Source: Kistimonas sp964291485 (GTDB taxonomy: Bacteria > Pseudomonadota > Gammaproteobacteria > Pseudomonadales > Endozoicomonadaceae). Taken from it: a stretch of 64,000 nt of DNA. Numbering within the stretch: position 1 is the stretch's first letter; each line of letters opens with the position of its first letter. The DNA lies in assembly GCA_964291485.2 (NCBI GenBank), contig OZ220224.1:930001-994000 (forward strand), written 5' to 3'. The notes below the pieces were generated by a model. That model was not told where the DNA came from and searched no databases. It saw only the letters and a list, made by a program, of their open reading frames with translations. The position numbers and the translations under genes were made by a program. Below, piece after piece: positions 1-9,000 of the stretch.

Positions 1-126
1 ATTAGAAAACACAGTCATTCTTATTGGTCTGTTAGTGCCATTCATTAATTAACCGGTAGGCTGAACACCCGTTTTTTACCTGTCTTTGGAATTGTGTCTT
101 TTTGGCTGCTGTAGGGCTGGGTCACT

Positions 127-1326
127 ATGAGTTCGAGAAACAAGGTTCCCTCTTCTCAGGCATCAATATCTGCCACACCAGTGACCGTGCCAACATCAAC
201 GATGAGTGAGCCACAATCGTTGCCATGGTTATCAGCCGGTCGTACAGCACAAATCACACGTGTCACTGGAACCGTCACTACCAGTACAGAATTTACACCC
301 GCTTATGATACACAGCGTTCTGACCAGGTGTTAACAGAGGCGGTTGTCGTGTCTTCGCCGGAATGGGGAGTGCATTCCGCGAATGGTGCTTCAAGCGTCT
401 CTTCACAAAACGCGTTTTCATCGGAAAACTATTTTGATTTGCAGACAATATCCATGGGGGAGATTAGCTCTTTATTATGGGAACAGCCCCCAACAGGTCC
501 CGCCGACGATGCAGAAGTTGATAGTGGGGTGAACAGACAGGACCACACACAGTCACAACCTCAACAAGATATGTCCTGTGATTTACTGGCGCTTGCGATG
601 GAGCAGATAGGCTCACCAGAGACCCTGCGTAGCTATCAGGCAATGACGTCAGCAGCTGTGGGCACATCACCGGCCAGGGATCCATTTCTCCACCATGATG
701 AGACCCTGAGCGGGCTGGACGAAGGACAATCTGCGCTCGGTGAGGGAATTCCGGAAAACACATACGATTTATGGGATATATCATATGAAGGCTCAGATTC
801 GGGGCAGCAGGATATACTGGCACTTGCGGTGGCCCAGATTGGTTCGCCTGGAACCCTGCAGAGCTACTATTCAAGTACGCCAGAACCTGCAAAAACACCG
901 GAAAGGGCTTTTACCAAAAAAACACATGTAAAGAAGAACCCAAAAGGGGAAAATAAATGGCACCGGGGGTTTGAGTGCTCGCTGTGTGGTAAATCTTTTT
1001 ATTCGTTCGACCAACATATTAACCATCATCAAAAGTTTCACTCTGGTGAGAATCGTTATCAATGTGAGGTTTGTGGGAAAGGATGCGTAAGCACCTCTAA
1101 ATTGAGAGAACACAAGCGCGTTCATACTGTAGAGAAGCCTTTCCAGTGTACCTATTGTAAAAAAACATTTACCCGAGAAGCATCCCTGTTAAGTCATGAA
1201 CGTGTTCATACTAGAGAGAAGCCTTTCAAGTGTACCCATTGTAAAAAAGCATTTGCCCGACAAACATCCCTGTTAAGTCATGTATGTGTTCATACTGGAG
1301 AGAAGCCTTTGATCTTCCCCCGATAA
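127..1326 (+). pseudogene. C2H2 zinc-finger protein 1, 5' part (split by IS3 element)
   Basis: This is the N-terminal part of a eukaryote-type C2H2 zinc-finger protein. The leader (MSSRNKVPSS, then a Ser/Thr/Val/Pro-rich stretch) matches the leaders of the three downstream paralogues. A low-complexity acidic region follows, with a duplicated motif (LALAMEQIGSPETL near residue 156 and LALAVAQIGSPGTL near residue 233). Four fingers begin near residue 281, each C-x2-C-x12-H-x3/4-H, with linkers close to TGEKP. The reading frame enters an IS3-family element and stops after five foreign codons (LIFPR). Removing the element and one copy of the CTT duplication rejoins it in frame with the downstream part and gives a 624-residue protein with eight fingers. 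A four-finger truncated product could still be made. Finger identity is certain; a nuclear effector role is inference. Confidence 0.85.
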
Positions 1327-1345
1327 AATGGACACCCTTCTACAG

Positions 1346-2230
1346 CTAAGCTGCCGCCTCGTATTCTACCGGAGATTGATAATTAAGGCTTGAGTGCAGT
1401 CGAGCACGGTTATAAAAATGCTGTATATATCCAGCTAATGAATCACGTAGGTGGTGAACACTGCGGAATGTGGTTCCAGTAATCAACTCACCTTTCAATG
1501 AATGAAAAAATGATTCCATCTCCGCGTTGTCAGTGCATCGGTAGGCGCGATTCATACTGGGTATGAACCCATAGCGTTTATGTACGTTATGAAGCTCTGT
1601 GGCTCGGAATTCGATGCCTTGGTCTGAGTGAAAAACAAGCCCTTTCGGAGGGCGTCGATTTCTGATGGCCATCAACAGGGCAGCTTTGGTTAAAGCCGCT
1701 GTCCGGTTGTTTTTTAGCGACCATCCAACGACTTTCCGTGAATACAGATCCAGCACGACAGCCAGGAACATCCATCGTCCTTGTAGTTTTATATAGGTCA
1801 CATCCGACGTCCAGTGCTGGTTAATCGCCGTTGGCTTGGGGAGATCTTTGCGAATGTTAGGCACAGGGTCACAAGCTCGTTGTGGCAGAGGCTTTCTGCG
1901 ATAAATGCGAGCCACACGGCCTTTCAGTTGAGCTTCTCGCATCAAGCGCTCTACGCGTTTTCTGCCAACACTTATCCCCTGGTTACGAAGCACCTTGAAG
2001 ATGCGCGGGCTTCCATAGCGTCCCTTGCTTTTATCAAAGACAGACTGGATGCGCTGTAAAAGCAACTGGTCATCAAGTTTACGCTGACAAGGCTTTCGGT
2101 TTCGCCAAGCATGAAAGCCACTGCAGGTAACATTCAGACGTTTACAGAGAAAGCGAATCCCGAAACGCTGATGGTGGAACCCTATGAACGCGAATCTTTC
2201 CTGCGTTGTTCCGCGAGAAACGTTTCCCAC
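1346..2230 (-). CDS. IS3-family transposase OrfB (DDE integrase domain)
   Basis: This is the catalytic half of the IS3 transposase, with an HTH_21-like N-terminus followed by an rve integrase core. The DDE residues are visible in HWTSDVTYI, FHSDQGIEF and NAEMESFFHSLK. The C-terminus (NYQSPVEYE) is typical of IS3 OrfB. It overlaps the end of orfA (2182-2230). An A6G slippery heptamer lies at 2230-2236 on the coding strand within orfA, so an OrfAB fusion would be produced by programmed -1 frameshifting. The listed ATG is only the first methionine after the slip site; the functional protein probably starts in orfA. Confidence 0.93.
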   Translation of the reverse strand: MGNVSRGTTQERFAFIGFHHQRFGIRFLCKRLNVTCSGFHAWRNRKPCQRKLDDQLLLQRIQSVFDKSKGRYGSPRIFKVLRNQGISVGRKRVERLMREAQLKGRVARIYRRKPLPQRACDPVPNIRKDLPKPTAINQHWTSDVTYIKLQGRWMFLAVVLDLYSRKVVGWSLKNNRTAALTKAALLMAIRNRRPPKGLVFHSDQGIEFRATELHNVHKRYGFIPSMNRAYRCTDNAEMESFFHSLKGELITGTTFRSVHHLRDSLAGYIQHFYNRARLHSSLNYQSPVEYEAAA

Positions 2231-2538
2231 TTTTTTAGAAAATCGACCTCTTTTTTGAGAGCGGCATTCTCGGCCTCGAGTTTCTTGATCCGCTCGCTGT
2301 CAGTCAGCTCTTTTTTTCTGGGGATAGTCTCAAGATTTCTGGAGACTTTGCGTTCATCGGCCACAAGACTGCCCTCAAAATATTCTTTGCGCCAACGAGA
2401 CAACATAAACGGATGGATGTCTAGGTAGGCAGCGACATCTTTGATCATCACACCAGGTTTGAAGGTCATTCGAACAGCACTGACTTTGTACTCATTGGTG
2501 TAGCGACGCGTTGGTTTATCAGGTCTGTAACTTGTCAT
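2182..2538 (-). CDS. IS3-family transposase OrfA (HTH and leucine zipper)
   Basis: This 118-residue OrfA has a helix-turn-helix near residues 20-55 (KVSAVRMTFKPGVMIKDVAA) and a C-terminal coiled coil (IKKLEAENAALKKEVDFLKK), which together recognise the IS ends and mediate multimerisation. The A6G frameshift motif encodes the FLKKW region and leads into orfB. The matching gene of the second IS3 copy in this window has the same length (118 residues) and the same layout. Confidence 0.92.
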   Translation of the reverse strand: MTSYRPDKPTRRYTNEYKVSAVRMTFKPGVMIKDVAAYLDIHPFMLSRWRKEYFEGSLVADERKVSRNLETIPRKKELTDSERIKKLEAENAALKKEVDFLKKWETFLAEQRRKDSRS

Positions 2539-2561
2539 TTAAGCACCTCATTGGATTAGGA

Positions 2562-3287
2562 ATGAGGTGTCCACAAAAGCGGGGGAAGTTCACTTTCCAG
2601 TGTGCCTATTGTGAAAAAGCATTTGCCCGAAGATCAAGCCTGGTACTTCATTCGCGTGTTCATGCTGGCAAAAAGAAATACATATGTGATGTTTGTGGGA
2701 AGGAATTGGCAGGCCCCTTTGCACTGAGTCAACACAAGTTAATTCATACTGGCGAGAAGCCCCATCAGTGCAAATTTTGTGGTAGGTGCTTTAGAGATAA
2801 ATCCAATTTGAAATGTCATCAACGCATTCATACCGGAGAGATGCCCTTTACGTGTCGTATATGCCAGAGGTCATGCCGTGACAATAGAACGATGAAACGG
2901 CATATGCTAAGTCATACTGGAGAAAATAAACACCAATTTGAAGTTTGTGGGCAAGACGGTAATGATCAGAGCGGTAAAAAGGGCGTTATGGTTCCCTCCC
3001 TGTCAAGTGATCATACAGACCATAAGCCAACTGACATGAAAAAAAGCGTACCTCGCAAGACAAGGGCGGGTGAGTCAACGACTTCCGTTTCCACAAGTGC
3101 AACTGCTACAGCTGTGAGAAGCACACCTTCTTCACCCAAAAGTCCACCTGTTATTTCATTTGATAACATGGAAGAATTAATTGGCTTAAGAACGGAACAT
3201 ATTAATGTGAATGCGCCCCATGAACTGATTATTCCAATGTCACCAGAATTAAGCACGCCTTCTCTTCCCAGTGATGAGGATGTCTAA
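2562..3287 (+). pseudogene. C2H2 zinc-finger protein 1, 3' part
   Basis: This is the C-terminal part of the zinc-finger gene split by the IS3 element. It holds four fingers (FQCAYC, YICDVC, HQCKFC, FTCRIC), each with the C-x2-C-x12-H-x3-H pattern, then a decayed fifth (HQFEVCGQDG) lacking its first cysteine. A Lys/Ser/Thr-rich tail ends in VISFD followed by LIIPMSPELSTP and an acidic end. This tail recurs inside and at the ends of the downstream paralogues. An ATG at 2562, inside the right end of the IS, is in frame with the fingers, so a hybrid start is possible, though no good ribosome binding site is seen. Confidence 0.8.
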
Positions 3288-3708
3288 GCCCGTTGGTTTT
3301 ACTCTAATGATAATGGGCAGGTTGATTCCCTAAAGAGTCGGTGGCAGACCTTATAGGGGAAATCATAAAAACGCATGAATATCGAAAATCAATAAGCCGG
3401 AAAAAGAACAATGCACATGACGAGAGGCGTTGTCATTATTCCGACATCATTTTTAGCTCTCCATCACCATGCAATGTTTTGCCGGTACATGGCTTCGGGG
3501 TTCCTTCTCGGTGACAGATTACAGGGGCCACATGACAGGGCTGAAGCGTTTAAATGGTTTATAGCGCCCTCCATTCAAGCCTGTGCCGTTGAATAATGAT
3601 TGTAACCGGCTGGTTAGTGACTTAGACGAATGTCATGGCAGGATAACGGCTCTTAAATCATACCTTTTTGTTTTTTCTCTCACTTGACTCCGGGGATGGC
3701 TATTTTTC
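3288..3708 (+). other. Intergenic region between zinc-finger genes 1 and 2
   Basis: This is 421 bases with no convincing gene. A 61-codon ORF at 3411-3596 has no recognisable domain and no clear ribosome binding site. The last 100 bases resemble the regions upstream of zinc-finger genes 3 and 4, so they probably hold the promoter and leader of gene 2. Confidence 0.5.
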
Positions 3709-3725
3709 ATGAGCAGAAAAAATGT
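3610..3725 (+). repeat. Duplicated upstream block, copy A (before zinc-finger gene 2)
   Basis: Landmarks shared with copies B and C, in order, are a GGTTAGTGA-like word, a TGGCAGG or GACAGGATAAC word, ATCATACCTTT, a T-rich run with CTCAC, a weak Shine-Dalgarno and ATGAGCAGAAAAAA. The similarity continues into the coding leader. This indicates that the genes arose by tandem duplication including their 5' regions, and may share regulation. Confidence 0.65.
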
Positions 3726-5670
3726 AGCCTCTTTATCCCAGGGAACGCCATTAGCCATCCCTGTGACGGTGCCATCGACATCAACAGGGGATTCACAGTC
3801 GCAGCCGTCGTTATCAACCGGGCAGATGGTACAGGTTGTCCCTGCCTCTGGGCTGACAACGAGCAGTACACAGCAAGCCCTCCCTGCTGACGCCCGGGGT
3901 GTTCAGAGAACAAGGAAACGATCGTCATCAGGTCGCACCTTAATGTCCGGTGTCCCGACAGCAGGCTCCTTGCTGGTTAGCAGCGCCCGCGCTGGTATTT
4001 CACAGAGTGGTTCGGCAGTGGGATTATCACCACCGCAAACCTCACAGTATGTGCTCAGTCGTTCTTATCAATGCACCAAATGCCGTAAGCGATTTGATGA
4101 AAAGAGTGAGTTTACGGAGCACCTGAAACAATGCTGTTCTGCACTGACAGAATTGTTGTTGGCTGGGCGTCCGATATCACCGCCCCTCTCACTGGCTGGT
4201 ACCCGGTCAGTCACATCATCGCTTGTCAGTAGCGCCAGAACTACTGTGACACAGACTGTTTCGGCACCGGGATTGCCACCGGTGCAAACATCACAGTGTG
4301 GGCGCATTAACCCGTATCAACATATTAACTATCCTCAGCGATTGAACAAAAAGAGGGGGAGAGTCAAATCGACGCCACAACGCTTTCCTGAACCGGAACA
4401 ATTGCAGACCCGGCGGCCAGAACCCCGTGTGGTGTTATCTCCACGGGGAAGGCTGAAAACTCTCTCTCATGAAACTGCTGTAAAAAAAGAAACGGTCCGT
4501 CAGGACAGGTCTGATGCAGTTAATATGAAGAGACCATCAATAAAAGGCACGTTAGCGGCTGAGGTATCGACAGCCTCGAGTAATGTTGAGGCGTTGCGAT
4601 TGTTTGCAGCCGAGACTCAGCCGCACCTTGACCCATTGAAGGGCAAAATAACCATCGATTCACACCCGTTGACTTCTCAGGTAGCCCTTCTGGGAGAGGA
4701 TCGAATGTGGACAGGGGATGTTATCCAGTCTTCTGTAGAGCAGAGCGTAAGCCCTGTGATGCATCACCCAGCCCCAGCTTCAGACACGTCATTGTTGCAG
4801 GAATACCCTCTTGGTTCTGGCAACACGCAACAGATGGACACTTCAGTAGACAGGTACCTGCTCATACCTGTTTATGTTCTTGATATGGATAGTAGGGTGA
4901 GCAGTCAGGAGCTTGGGGGGCGAGGTCATCAACAGAGTGTCACATCATCTTTAGTCACAGGTGAACGTGATGCACTCCTCCCGATGCAGCAGGTTGCACA
5001 GCCTTCCCGGTCAGATCGTGGGCATAGCGCCTTGATTGGCCGCTACAGTCAGACTGGAGAGAAGCTTTACACGTGTGATTTTTGCGAGCAAACGTTTCAA
5101 ACCGCTTACCTGAAGGAACTGCACCAGCATATCCACCTCAGAGAGGCGATCTCATCGTGTGGCCAACTGGGCCAGACCTTTGAATCCCCATCTCAACGGC
5201 CAATGCATCAGCAAACAAGTTCCGGAGACGAGGCTTCCCAGCGGGAGGTTTGTCAGATGATATTGAGGGATCATTCTGATCCGGCAAGGCAATCAGAAAA
5301 TAAGCATCTTTGTAAAAGGCGGGCAGAGTCCGGGGAGAAAGAAGCGTTAACGGATAGAACAATGGTAAAGCAAAGTACCCCATCCTGCTCAGAGAGTAGC
5401 CCGTTACCAGTGGCTTCGTTGACTGATTTTTCGACACCCGTCTCAGGCCATCAGCGCAGTGGGTCAGAACCTGCGAGCCAGCCTTTAGAGCAACAAGCGG
5501 TAGTGTTAGCAGATTCGGCATTCGCGCTGGGTGCGATGGTCACTGTAGCGACTCAAACAGGCATTTCGCCTCCAGTGACCGAAGAGTCAGATAATGCAGC
5601 ACCGGATTATGTTTATGTGCGTGATAATCCAAATTTGCGGATTCGCATGTTTCCTGAAGAGGATGATTAA
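3709..5670 (+). CDS. C2H2 zinc-finger protein 2 (degenerate fingers)
   Basis: This 653-residue paralogue has the family leader MSRKNVASLSQGTPLAIPVT and long Ser/Thr/Pro/Gln-rich linkers. Few fingers survive. One CCHC-type finger lies at residues 119-142 (YQCTKCRKRF then H-x3-C). One C2H2 finger lies near residue 453 (YTCDFCEQTF). After it come decayed finger relics that have lost cysteines or histidines (SSCGQLGQTF, then ESGEKEAL where TGEKP would be). The linker carries an internal repeat (VTSSLVSSAR and SLLVSSAR, each followed by a PxQTSQ motif). The C-terminus (PDYVYVRDNPNLRIRMFPEEDD region) is a diverged version of the family tail. The frame is open, so it may be expressed, but it looks like a family member losing its zinc-binding function. 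Confidence 0.8.
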   Translation: MSRKNVASLSQGTPLAIPVTVPSTSTGDSQSQPSLSTGQMVQVVPASGLTTSSTQQALPADARGVQRTRKRSSSGRTLMSGVPTAGSLLVSSARAGISQSGSAVGLSPPQTSQYVLSRSYQCTKCRKRFDEKSEFTEHLKQCCSALTELLLAGRPISPPLSLAGTRSVTSSLVSSARTTVTQTVSAPGLPPVQTSQCGRINPYQHINYPQRLNKKRGRVKSTPQRFPEPEQLQTRRPEPRVVLSPRGRLKTLSHETAVKKETVRQDRSDAVNMKRPSIKGTLAAEVSTASSNVEALRLFAAETQPHLDPLKGKITIDSHPLTSQVALLGEDRMWTGDVIQSSVEQSVSPVMHHPAPASDTSLLQEYPLGSGNTQQMDTSVDRYLLIPVYVLDMDSRVSSQELGGRGHQQSVTSSLVTGERDALLPMQQVAQPSRSDRGHSALIGRYSQTGEKLYTCDFCEQTFQTAYLKELHQHIHLREAISSCGQLGQTFESPSQRPMHQQTSSGDEASQREVCQMILRDHSDPARQSENKHLCKRRAESGEKEALTDRTMVKQSTPSCSESSPLPVASLTDFSTPVSGHQRSGSEPASQPLEQQAVVLADSAFALGAMVTVATQTGISPPVTEESDNAAPDYVYVRDNPNLRIRMFPEEDD

Positions 5671-5998
5671 AATCATCTGAATGAATATCTGAAGGTAAGG
5701 GGATAGTTTAGCTACATGGTCATTTCAAATGTGATTTAGCGGCTACACAAAAAGATCGATGCCATGAAATATTGCCTGAAAATCTCATTCAGCTATGGCT
5801 GTTTGTCGAGAGTGGCAATTGTAAAACTTATCACCGGCGGAACGAGACTTCCGAATTATTGGTGCCTCGACCGGGGTTATTAGAGAGTAATCCTGATGGG
5901 TTCGTTAGTGAATGGGTTCCACAATATGACAGGATAACCGCGCTTACATCATACCTTTCTGTTTTTTCCCTCACCTGAGACGGAGATAGGATTTTGTC
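5671..5998 (+). other. Intergenic region between zinc-finger genes 2 and 3
   Basis: This is 328 bases without a supported gene. The open frame at 5772-5978 has no recognisable product and ends in the duplicated upstream block. The 3' part is that block (copy B). Confidence 0.5.
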
Positions 5999-6015
5999 AT
6001 GAGCAGAAAAAACGC
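5895..6015 (+). repeat. Duplicated upstream block, copy B (before zinc-finger gene 3)
   Basis: This block is closely similar to copy A. It shares GACAGGATAACCG, the ATCATACCTTTCTG word, a T-rich stretch, CTCACCTGA, and then GGAGATAGGA upstream of ATGAGCAGAAAAAACG. The AGGA motif eight bases before the ATG supports the start of gene 3 at 5999. Confidence 0.7.
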
Positions 6016-9000
6016 GGCCTCCTTACCTCCGGTAACAACATCTGCCATATCGGTGACGGTGCCATCGACAACATCGGGTGATTCACTGGCCCTACCGTCA
6101 GTACCAGCCCGTCAGACAGTACACGTTGTTCCTGTCTCTGGAGTGGTAACGAGTAGCATACAATACGTCATATCGTCTCCTGCTGTTTATCGACGTGTTC
6201 AGGTGAATCAGCCAAGACCGTTGATGTTGATTCCACCACTATCGAGTGTGGGAACGCAGCCGCGCAGTCGCGTTCCAGGTGAGCCTTTAAAGTGTTTTTT
6301 CTGTGACAAGGTCTTTCAGCTGCCCAGTGCTTTGACAAGGCATATGCGTGTTCACACCGGAGATAAACCTTTCAAGTGTGATGTCTGCCACAAGGCATTT
6401 GCGCAGGCAGTTCATCTGAAAAAACACAAACGCATCCACACTGGAGAAAAGCCCTACCTGTGCGATGTTTGTCCGAAGGCGTTTGCTAGAACGGAGGACT
6501 TAAGAAAGCATCAAGTCACCCATACAAGAAAGCGTAATATCAGGCAGAAAGCCGTTAGTCAGCATTCGGATCAGGTAGGAGAAACAAGGAACCCGCACAG
6601 CCGTATCAGTCAGGCAGATTCCCGGGCGAGCGCAGGGCCTGCTTCCACGATGGTTCGAACAATGGCAGAGTCTTCTCAGGCTGGTGTCCCACGGAGCCAT
6701 CATGAAGTCACTGTTTCTGAGGCTGTTGCTTCGGTACCTGTCGCAAGCTGTCAGCTTAGTACATCAAAATCAACGCTCCTGTCGATGGCATCGACCACAC
6801 TGCAGCAATCAACAGTGTCGATTCGTCTGGCCTCAAGGCAGAGCCAAGCCGCAGCGGAAGAGGGTTTTCCAGTATTTTCATTTGAGGTGGATTTCGGCCG
6901 TGTAATCAGTCCGCTTGTTACCGACGGTAATGAGGCTCACAGGCGGTCCACAGAACTCCATACACCGTTGCCTTTTGCCGAATCGTTGACCCAGTCGGGG
7001 CTGAGTGGCCTCAATACAATGGGATCGAAAGATGAGGATGCCTTAGCCGGCGCTGACAGCACGATTCAAATTGCCCCGGTTGCCCCACCCCGGGATACCC
7101 CAAAGCATGACACCGCGCTGGCCGCGTTGCATATCACATCCTCTTCACCCGAACAGGAGACCGGTTTCAAGACTGATTCGTCCAAAAAATCCTCGCCGAC
7201 ATCACCCTCACCGGAAATCGGTTTTGCTATTCAGCCGTTGTATCCAGATGTGTTGGGGGGAGACTTCTTGGAACGGCCTGCAACGGAGGGAAGTGATGTT
7301 GAGGCGGTGAGCCTCGCCGATAGGTTGGGGATCACGGCGCAAGTATCTGGATACCGAAGCCCCTTATGCCCGGTGAGTGGGGCAGTCACAGAGGGAGCCA
7401 GCCTGGCGCGCAGTCAGGAAGTGGTTACACAGCTGAGCACACCATCTCCTGTACTGAGTCCTACAGTAATTTCATTCGATGATGACAATATATCTGGCGC
7501 CGGGCCGGAATATCTTGATACGAGTACCCGCGGTCGTTCCCGGCTTATCATTCCACTGTCGCCACCACCGTTAAATACACCGCCATACTTTTCAGAATCG
7601 CCCTCTTTGGCTGATGAGGGACGCTTGGTTGACATACGGTCGGCAAATAGAGCGTCCGCGTCTCCGGCCTTGCCCCTAAAGATACCGGAGGTTGTCACAT
7701 CGAGTGATTCAAGTGGATTGGATACGCTGTTATCTGCCAGCATCACCGCACAGGCTGAACCTGTTGAAGTGAAACCATCAATACCCTCCAAGCGGATGCC
7801 ACAGCGTTTTGATAAGGTGTTGACACAGATGCGGGAAACGTCTTCGTCGGATCAGGATGTCAGTTCAGGGCATACTTCTTCAAAGAAATCTTCGCCACAG
7901 TCGCCTTCACTGGAAGCCTATTATGATTGGCCAACAGAGGGAGCGGAGTTGCTTGGGTCGGACATGGGAGAATTGTTTGCGACAGCCTCTGTTAATGATC
8001 CAGAGCGGGATAGTGGGAGTGGCAGTCAGGATAGCAGTCGGCAAGAACAGCAACAGGAAGTTCCATTGTCCGCAATCTCCTCGGATGAGAGTGATGGCGG
8101 CCTTCGTGAGCTGTCCCAAATCACTGCCACACCGCAGCCTGTGGAGCCAGATAGCCAGTGTCGTGCCGTGAGTCACGAGTTTAATTTGATTGAGATGGCG
8201 TTCCGTGAGGCTGAGAGGCTTACGGCGCTTGAAAGGGATGAGCCAAACGGGGCTGAGCCTGATGCAACGCCGGATATTGTTCAATTAGGACACTGGCCTG
8301 AGGATATGCAGGTAGACGCATCCGCAGGGCCTTCTGCTCCCGCTATCATTGTCCCGGATTATAGAGCGGAAGCCGTACCCGACGAAGATCCCGTGTCGGA
8401 ATCACGGAATATACTTGTGAGCGAGACGATGGTTGCGGATGTATCTGTCACAATTCCAGTCGATCATCTCAGTGTTTCCGAGCCTGTAGAATCACTGTCA
8501 GGCGATGTAACCCTAAAAAGAGTTACTATCAAAAAAGACAGCGCTCAAAGAAAATCAAAACCCTGGTGGTACAGGGGGTTCAGGTGCTTTGAATGTGATG
8601 TTGGCTTTTGGTCATATGCAGCACTGGGTTTCCACCTGGCAAATGCCCATGGTAGCGGTAAGTGCTGTCTGTGTGAGGTCTGTGGCAAGACCTTCAGACA
8701 GCTCGGCACGCTGAAAGTACACCTGCGGTGTCATACGGGCGAAAAGCCCTTCAAGTGCCCGGTCTGCGATAAAACCTTCCCAGAACTCAGCACTTTGATT
8801 GTACACAAGCGCTGCCATGTCAGAGAGAACCGCTTCCCGTGTAATATTTGTGGTAAGTACTTTCGTGATCGTAAAGTCCTGAAGGCACACAAACGCATCC
8901 ATACTGGCGAGAAGCCTTACCGGTGTGCTGTTTGTGGTAAGTACTTTCGTGATCGTAAAGTCCTGAAGGCACACGAACGCATCCATACTGGCGAGAAGCC

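Larger units (their letters stand above)
1310..2592 (-). mobile_element. IS3-family insertion sequence, 1283 bp, apparently intact
   Basis: The terminal inverted repeats are imperfect: TGATCTTCCCCCG at the left end, and TGAACTTCCCCCG when the right end is read on the minus strand. Both ends then read on into TGGACACC or GTGGACACC. The element is flanked by a 3-bp direct repeat, CTT (1307-1309 and 2593-2595), as expected for IS3-family transposition. It carries orfA and orfB on the minus strand and sits inside a zinc-finger codon stretch. Both ORFs and both ends look undamaged, so the insertion may be recent. Confidence 0.95.

Noticed and set aside
3411..3596. 61-codon open frame between zinc-finger genes
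   Set aside because: No similarity, weak start context and no counterpart in the other intergenic copies.
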